From contig NZ_JASPDO010000010.1 in assembly GCF_030230605.1 (NCBI RefSeq), positions 1 to 64,000 of the forward strand: 64,000 nucleotides of DNA. Reading direction: 5' to 3'. The DNA comes from Brevibacterium sp. UMB1308A (GTDB taxonomy: Bacteria > Actinomycetota > Actinomycetes > Actinomycetales > Brevibacteriaceae). The translations under genes and the position numbers were made by a program. Shown in pieces: positions 58,614-64,000 of the stretch; the first letter of the stretch is position 1, and every line of letters begins with the position of its first letter. A model generated the notes under the pieces. The model did not search any database. It had not been told where the DNA came from and saw only the letters and a program-made list of their open reading frames with translations.

Positions 58614-60617
58614 GTGAGTAAGGACCAAGCCATAGCTTCCCCCAGCCAACCCGAGCCAACTGGGACAAATTTCCCTGCGAGGTCTCTTCGTACCACCAAG
58701 CAGGCAATTGTCCGAGCTCTTCGCGACGGCTTCGTGTATGCGGTGGCAGTGTGGGTTGCCGCGATGGTCCGATATGACTTCAGTGTCACTTCACCTAACT
58801 ACACGCATATTCTTATTGTTGCAACGTGTGGGTTCATATTCTTTGTTCTCATCGGCCCTTTAACCGTCTACCGCGGCCGATTTTGGAAAGCTTCTGGTGA
58901 TGAACTGATGGCAATCGGTTCATTGACCGCAATCGTTACAGGCCTCCTCTACTTAGCCTTTTTGCTTCCATGGTTCCAACGAGAGATTCCGCTCAGCGTG
59001 CCACTGACAGCTGGGGCGCTCACGATTGTTGCAATCGGGACGCTGTCGTGGCTCGATACTGCGTGGACACAACGGCGTCGCATTCAGAACAGTCGCGCAA
59101 AAAAAGCACTCATCATCGGAGCAGGAGTACACGGCCGCACCGCGTATCGAATGATTGCCGAAGACCCTCGCGAAGAGTTTGTGGCGGTGGGTTTCCTTGA
59201 CGACGACAGGGCAAAACGTCATCTACGCATTGAAGGCGTGCGCGTTCTAGGGCCACTTACTGCGCTATCCGAGTTGCTCGATGATATAAAGCCCGATCTG
59301 GTCGTTTTGGCGTCGAACTCTTTGCCTTCGGACAAAGTCGACAGCATTGTCAAAGAGACAAGTGCCAGAGAAGTTGATCTGCGTGTCCTGCCGCATCTAC
59401 GTGCAGAAGACCAACGGCGACAGACTATGAACCAGATCAGCCCTGTAGTGTCGCGTCCCGGGTTTTTCCGAAGCATTGAGTTCGATGACCTAGTTGGGCG
59501 TCAGCCGATCAATACGAACGTTGACGAAATCGCTGACTACTTAACTGGCAAGACGGTCCTTGTAACGGGAGCTGGTGGATCAATCGGATCGGTTTTGTGT
59601 AAGCAATTGGTTAAATACGCACCAAAACGAGTGGTGATGACCGACCGTGACGAAAGTGGCCTTCACTCGACACAACTTATTCTTGAGGGGTCAGCGCTTC
59701 TAACAAGCGACGACTTGATTCTTGGCGACCTACGCGACGGGCATTTCGTCCGGTCAATGGTCGCAGACGTCAAACCAGACATTATTTTTCACGCGGCGGC
59801 TTTGAAGCACTTGACGTTTCTTGAACGTTTTCCTGACGAGGCTGTTAAGACGAACGTCGGTGCAAGTATGTCGCTTCTCGACGCGGCGATTGAAAACGAC
59901 GTCGAAAATTTCGTTCACATTTCCACTGACAAGGCAGCTGACCCGTCCTCAGTGCTCGGAGCGTCAAAATACCTAACTGAACGAGCAGTCGCCGAGGTAG
60001 CCCGCCAAACCGGCCGAAGGTACATGTCAGTGCGGTTTGGAAATGTCCTTGGCTCACGCGGTTCTGTTCTAGGTACATTTGTTGCTCAAGTGCAAGCAGG
60101 CGGGCCAGTCACAGTGACAGCTCCTGGAGTCAAACGCTACTTTATGGCGGCCACTGAAGCATGCGACTTGGTACTGCAAGCTGGCGCCTTGGGTAACCCC
60201 GGCGAAACTCTCGTTCTGGATATGGGCGAACCTGTGCTCATTGAAGACCTAGCTAAACGCGTCATCGCTTTATCCGGACGTGATGACATCGAAATTGTCT
60301 ACACAGGCTTGCGTGATGGGGAAAAAGCCGAAGAGGTGAGGCTGGCTGCGGGAGAGTTGGATGATAGACCGGGTCACCCGCTGATTTCTCAGGTGCCTAT
60401 TTCTCAAATCTCGTTAGAACACGTTCGTTCTATTGTCGCCGCAGGGCGGTTGGCAGGTCACCGGCGCGATGCCGAGTTGCGCGCGCAACTCTTGTCACTG
60501 ATACATCAGAGCGAATGCATGTCTGACACGCAAACGAATGTACTGAATCCGTCACAGCCATCAACGTCTCCACTGCCTTTGGGAGAATTGATTGCTAAGC
60601 AGAGTGAGGGCGAATAG
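58614..60617 (+). CDS. CapD/FlaA1-type nucleoside-diphosphate-sugar epimerase/dehydratase
   Basis: This 667-aa protein has four N-terminal membrane helices (about 30-150), a first nucleotide-binding domain with LIIGAGVHGR and a second Rossmann domain (GAGGSIGS at about 317-324) with STDKAADPSS and GASKYLTE. It matches the long WbpM/PglF/CapD class that makes 4-keto-6-deoxy amino sugars. A GTG start is used. Its stop codon shares one base with the next start (TAGTG). Confidence 0.92.
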   Translation: MSKDQAIASPSQPEPTGTNFPARSLRTTKQAIVRALRDGFVYAVAVWVAAMVRYDFSVTSPNYTHILIVATCGFIFFVLIGPLTVYRGRFWKASGDELMAIGSLTAIVTGLLYLAFLLPWFQREIPLSVPLTAGALTIVAIGTLSWLDTAWTQRRRIQNSRAKKALIIGAGVHGRTAYRMIAEDPREEFVAVGFLDDDRAKRHLRIEGVRVLGPLTALSELLDDIKPDLVVLASNSLPSDKVDSIVKETSAREVDLRVLPHLRAEDQRRQTMNQISPVVSRPGFFRSIEFDDLVGRQPINTNVDEIADYLTGKTVLVTGAGGSIGSVLCKQLVKYAPKRVVMTDRDESGLHSTQLILEGSALLTSDDLILGDLRDGHFVRSMVADVKPDIIFHAAALKHLTFLERFPDEAVKTNVGASMSLLDAAIENDVENFVHISTDKAADPSSVLGASKYLTERAVAEVARQTGRRYMSVRFGNVLGSRGSVLGTFVAQVQAGGPVTVTAPGVKRYFMAATEACDLVLQAGALGNPGETLVLDMGEPVLIEDLAKRVIALSGRDDIEIVYTGLRDGEKAEEVRLAAGELDDRPGHPLISQVPISQISLEHVRSIVAAGRLAGHRRDAELRAQLLSLIHQSECMSDTQTNVLNPSQPSTSPLPLGELIAKQSEGE

Positions 60618-61624
60618 TGACGCTCCTACTTGGGTTTGGGGTCGCGTTAGTTCTGGGTTATGCGGTCAATCGCTTTCTTGTAATACCTGCTCTGCAACGA
60701 CATTCAGTCCTTGACCATCCCACTGCACGCTCGTCGCACGACACCCCTGTGGTTCGTGGTGGCGGAATTGGAGTGATAGCCGGGTACCTGGTGGGCGGTG
60801 TGACTTCCGTTGTGGTGCATACGCTCTTGGATGATCCATTGGGACACGGATGGGTGGTTGCAAGCATGGCACTTGCCGCCGCTGTTGTGTGCGGGGCAGT
60901 TGGGTTGGCTGATGACCTGGATTCGTTCTCTGCAACGACGCGTTTGTTCTTTCAGATCGTCTTGGGGCTATTTTTCGGTTTCCTCGTGTTCCTCCTTTCC
61001 CCATGGGGCTGGTCTGTTGTATTCGCAATTGCCACGTCCGTTGTGCTTTCCGTAAATGCAATTAACTTTATGGATGGCGTGAATACTCTCATCACGGGAT
61101 GGGCCGCTCTGATCGGGCTGTGGTACGCAGTCATTTCAGTTAGCACAAGCCAGACCTTGTTAGCGGTAGTCGCAGCATCATTAGCTGGGGCTACGGTTGC
61201 CTTCCTTCCAATCAATAAGTCCCCTGCACAAGCGTTCCTGGGCGACGTAGGTAGTTACGCCATTGGTGGCATAGCAATCGCGCTGTTTTGGCTTTTGTGG
61301 GTTAGTGGCGCCTCTCGCATGATGATCGCAGCGCCATTTGTCATACCGCTCTTTGATGTGCTGGTTACCCTTGTGAAAAGGGTCTACGCAGGCGAAAATA
61401 TTTTTCAACCCCATAGAAAGCACTATTATCAGCGACTCAACCAAGCTGGTTTAAGCCATGAAGCGGTAGGCGCAGTTTTTGCGGTCGCTGTCGTAGTTTG
61501 TTGTCTGGTTACGTTCACCGGCAGTAGGTTGCTTGTAGTTATGGTCTGGGGACTGGTATCAATCGCGTACGCGGCGCTACCGCACATTGTGAATACTGTG
61601 CGACAGAAACGAGTGCAGTCATGA
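60617..61624 (+). CDS. WecA/TagO-type polyprenyl-phosphate GlcNAc-1-P transferase
   Basis: This 335-aa, 10-11-helix MraY-superfamily protein has HPTARSSHDTPVVRGGG, GLADDLDSFS (catalytic Asp pair), NAINFMDGVN and the FLGDVGSYAIGG motif. It moves sugar-1-phosphate onto undecaprenyl phosphate to start glycan assembly. GTG start overlapping the previous stop; ATGA overlap with the next gene. Confidence 0.92.
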   Translation: MTLLLGFGVALVLGYAVNRFLVIPALQRHSVLDHPTARSSHDTPVVRGGGIGVIAGYLVGGVTSVVVHTLLDDPLGHGWVVASMALAAAVVCGAVGLADDLDSFSATTRLFFQIVLGLFFGFLVFLLSPWGWSVVFAIATSVVLSVNAINFMDGVNTLITGWAALIGLWYAVISVSTSQTLLAVVAASLAGATVAFLPINKSPAQAFLGDVGSYAIGGIAIALFWLLWVSGASRMMIAAPFVIPLFDVLVTLVKRVYAGENIFQPHRKHYYQRLNQAGLSHEAVGAVFAVAVVVCCLVTFTGSRLLVVMVWGLVSIAYAALPHIVNTVRQKRVQS

Positions 61625-62826
61625 GAGTGTTATTGATGACGCACTACTACCAGCCGGAGGTAGGAGCCCCGCAAAAACGCTGGAACTACCTGGTGGAATT
61701 CCTCATAAAACGTGGACATGAAGTCGCGGTGTGTGCTCCTGTTCCTCACTATCCTTTGGGACGCCGGTTTACCCAGGACAAAGTGTGGGTATGGGAGCCC
61801 GGTGCGCATGGTGAACAAATTTTGCGTGTGCCGTACGTGCCGTACTCTGGCTCGATGGCAGTGCAGATGCTGGACCAAGCTATCTCTAGTCTGGCAGAGG
61901 TGTTCGCGACAACCTATATGCGCACGCACAAACCCGACGTTGTCATTTCTACGACCCCTGGTTTGCCTATGCTCTTTGCGGGTGTGGTGGCATCACGAAC
62001 TCTGAGGGTGCCCCACATTGCGGAAGTCCGTGACGCGTGGCCAGACCTCATTTGGCAAACTAAGTTGGTAGACAGCGCTACGAAGAGCTTGTTACCCAAA
62101 CGCGTATCGAGTGTTTTGGAGCGAAAGATTATCCCGCAGCTTTTGATTCGCGCGAAAAAAGAAGCGGATGCGGTAATCGTTACCACCAAGGCATTCAAAC
62201 GGGTGTCCGAGGGCCGTGGGTTGAACAACGTTCACCTCATTCGTAATGTGGCTGAACCGCACCCTTCACACCCGCGTGCAAAACAGAAAGGCACTCTTCA
62301 CCTTTTGTACGTGGGGACCGTAGGGAGGTCACAAGGGCTTGAACACGTTGTCGACGCAGTACGATATATTCCCCAGGTGACGCTACGAGTCGTGGGTGAC
62401 GGCGCTGCGAAGGAGCAGCTGAAACAACAAGCAACAGGAATTGACAACGTTCATTTCTACCCACAGACAGTTGGGGGAGAGTTAGAAGAACATTGGAAGT
62501 GGGCCGACTCGGGTCTCGTTACGCTTGCGCCTTTGCAGGCCTTTGAGATGACCGTTCCTTCAAAACTGTACGGAGTCATGGCGCGAGGGAAGCATGTCAC
62601 TGGGGTATTGGGTGGCGAGGCAGCTTCAATTGTTGCGAACTCCCAAGCAGGTGACATTTCAACGCCCGGTAATTCACAAGTGTTAAAAGCGTTGCTCAAT
62701 GCCTTAGCTGAAAAGCAGGAACTGGGTAACAAAATCGGCCACACTCAGAAGTGGGTTTCAGAGAACGCTTCGCCGGAGAGTGCAGGCAAACGCCTAGAAC
62801 GTGTACTGTTCAAGGTGACGCAATGA
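61621..62826 (+). CDS. glycosyltransferase family 4 (WcaI/WbuB-like)
   Basis: This 401-aa GT-B enzyme has the N-terminal MTHYYQPEVGAPQKRW motif typical of WcaI-like GT4 proteins and the donor-site region FEMTVPSKLYGVMARGK. It adds a sugar to the lipid-linked glycan. It overlaps both neighbours by four bases (ATGA). Confidence 0.9.
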   Translation: MRVLLMTHYYQPEVGAPQKRWNYLVEFLIKRGHEVAVCAPVPHYPLGRRFTQDKVWVWEPGAHGEQILRVPYVPYSGSMAVQMLDQAISSLAEVFATTYMRTHKPDVVISTTPGLPMLFAGVVASRTLRVPHIAEVRDAWPDLIWQTKLVDSATKSLLPKRVSSVLERKIIPQLLIRAKKEADAVIVTTKAFKRVSEGRGLNNVHLIRNVAEPHPSHPRAKQKGTLHLLYVGTVGRSQGLEHVVDAVRYIPQVTLRVVGDGAAKEQLKQQATGIDNVHFYPQTVGGELEEHWKWADSGLVTLAPLQAFEMTVPSKLYGVMARGKHVTGVLGGEAASIVANSQAGDISTPGNSQVLKALLNALAEKQELGNKIGHTQKWVSENASPESAGKRLERVLFKVTQ

Positions 62827-64000
62827 GTATCTCGTTCGGGTTGAAACAGGTTGTTGGTCTGTCCTTAGTGGTGGCAGACCACGTTCTTACTGACCCAGTC
62901 TTTTTCGGGATGCAGGTGGTCCGCAGGTTTCCGGGACGTACCGTGCGGATTGTTGGCGCTACTATGAGTAAGCTTCCAGCTGACACGGCACAGGCGATAG
63001 GCGCGTGGTGTTTGGGAAAGAACCGCGAAGCAATCACCATCATTGAGAGGTCAAACCCACGGGGAGTGTCAGCAGGTGTTCTTGGGGAGCTTGCTCTTCA
63101 TTTGGGGCAACCGAAATCTGCTATCCGCCTATCTACAAGCGTTCGTAACACTTCACGTCGACACAAAATAGAGGCGAGAGCTCTGTGGTACTCAGGCCAT
63201 ATGACAAGAGCTGTTGAGCGTGCGCCGCACGGAAGTCAGCTAAAAAAACGGCTAGCTTCGGAACTGCAATTGTATTCGGGAACATGGTCACCAACTGTTC
63301 GCAAATCTGTAGGTGCAACAACTGGCATTGATCGTTCAGTCGATGTCGCGTATATGCTCAACAACTCCCTCCCTTATACGCAGTCAGGGTATACGATTCG
63401 TTCCCACGAAGTACTGAAAGGCGTTCAAAACGCCGGCTTATCAGTTGCTGCTGTGACTCGAACTGGGTATCCATCGCTGGTGGGGAAGTGGTGTTCCAGT
63501 CCTGTGCAAACATTCGACGGGATCAAATATGCTCGTCACCTCCCGGCGCGACTAGAACGCACCCCGTCAGCCAGGCTGGACCAGCAACTGACGTACCTTT
63601 TAGAGTTTCTTAGAGCTACTGACGCGAAAATTCTGCACACAACAACTCACTTTGTGAATGGTCTAGTAGCTCGCAAAGCAGCTGAAACGCTTGGCATTCC
63701 TTGGGTTTACGAAGTTCGCGGGATACTTGAAGATACATGGGCTTCGGCTCACCCAGAAGGCTTTGGCACTGCAATTAAGTCAGAGAAGTACATCCGGTTT
63801 CGGCAGATAGAGACAGAAGTTGCAAAATCTGCGGATCGAGTCGTTACCCTGGGCGCGACTATGGCAGAGTCATTGGTGGCTCGAGGTGTACCCAGTGAAC
63901 GTATAAGTGTCGTTCCCAACGGTGTTGGTGAAAACGTTTTGAGTGCTCAAATGAAGCGGTCGCCTCAGGAAGTGCGTGAAACTCTCGGTATTCCCCGAGC
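62823..64000 (+). CDS. glycosyltransferase, GT-B type (cut by the window end)
   Basis: The ATG overlaps the previous stop (ATGA). The frame stays open for 392 codons to the last base and has no stop, so it is incomplete. The first ~170 residues are a helical, poorly conserved region; from about residue 180 it reads MLNNSLPYTQSGYTIRSH, the acceptor loop of GT4-type exopolysaccharide transferases, and near 300 WVYEVRGILEDTW. The last visible part (SADRVVTLGATMAE) is the start of the second Rossmann domain. Confidence 0.85.
   Translation, partial: MSISFGLKQVVGLSLVVADHVLTDPVFFGMQVVRRFPGRTVRIVGATMSKLPADTAQAIGAWCLGKNREAITIIERSNPRGVSAGVLGELALHLGQPKSAIRLSTSVRNTSRRHKIEARALWYSGHMTRAVERAPHGSQLKKRLASELQLYSGTWSPTVRKSVGATTGIDRSVDVAYMLNNSLPYTQSGYTIRSHEVLKGVQNAGLSVAAVTRTGYPSLVGKWCSSPVQTFDGIKYARHLPARLERTPSARLDQQLTYLLEFLRATDAKILHTTTHFVNGLVARKAAETLGIPWVYEVRGILEDTWASAHPEGFGTAIKSEKYIRFRQIETEVAKSADRVVTLGATMAESLVARGVPSERISVVPNGVGENVLSAQMKRSPQEVRETLGIPR

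Noticed and set aside
1..64000. tRNA or rRNA genes
   Set aside because: No T-loop consensus with matching acceptor stems or rRNA-like stretch was seen outside coding regions.

Overview
The window looks like chromosomal DNA of a moderately high-GC actinobacterium, probably a member of Micrococcales. The indicators are frequent GTG/TTG starts, 4-base ATGA/GTGA overlaps, many genes whose start codon lies exactly 6 nt after a TANNNT -10 box (leaderless-type), a fused OleB-OleC long-chain olefin enzyme, TIGR04222 membrane proteins, a YtxH-like protein and a DUF1684 protein. A Brevibacterium-like or Micrococcaceae-like host is a guess that I cannot confirm. No rRNA, tRNA, CRISPR array, transposase or integrase gene was seen.

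Layout. (1) 1-1205: an Abi_2/AbiF-type HEPN abortive-infection gene with a structured leader (possible abiF RNA) and a ~130-bp structured repeat just after its stop. (2) 1306-4306: a four-gene translation-coupled cassette of two TIGR04222 membrane proteins (the first ending in a regular Gly/Cys tail), a DUF692/MNIO-family protein and an unknown partner. (3) 4337-9083: an SDR convergent with oleBC and oleA (head-to-head olefin synthesis); no oleD is visible. (4) 9194-31889: mostly housekeeping and catabolic genes: transporters, DUF255 protein, M18 and M13 peptidases, DUF1684 protein, PepSY lipoprotein, glycerate kinase, CopC, a Ca-type P-ATPase, phosphoglucomutase, rhodanese, an acetyl-CoA hydrolase/CoA-transferase and its TetR neighbour. 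(5) 32081-39502: an SDR, a LiaRS-like two-component operon with a DUF4097 protein, DUF402, an FMN-dependent lactate-type dehydrogenase and an enoyl-CoA hydratase. (6) 39576-43130: an IetS/IetA-like pair (subtilase plus AAA ATPase), a known type of anti-phage/plasmid-incompatibility module, again flanked by the structured repeat. (7) 43431-47029: FdhD, MoeA, NUDIX, MaoC. (8) 47092-49498: cardiolipin synthase followed by a chimeric gene in which an Abi-type HEPN domain is fused in frame to a second copy of the last 81 codons of the cardiolipin synthase. (9) 49548-53217: YtxH-like protein, EtfA/EtfB and a thiolase (acyl-CoA oxidation). (10) 53331-64000: surface-glycan locus: LCP ligase, UDP-ManNAc-type dehydrogenase, glycosyltransferases, a DUF6270 protein, a CapD/FlaA1-type epimerase/dehydratase, a WecA/TagO-type phosphoglycosyltransferase and a glycosyltransferase cut by the window end.

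Four things deserve most attention: the Gly/Cys-tail plus MNIO cassette, which resembles a membrane-anchored RiPP-like modification system; the Abi-Cls chimera with its 246-bp direct repeat; a dispersed two-hairpin repeat present three times, twice beside defence genes; and a strong excess of the heptamer ACCTCGG/CCGAGGT in the backbone that drops sharply in the defence and glycan regions. Counts and alignments were made by eye.
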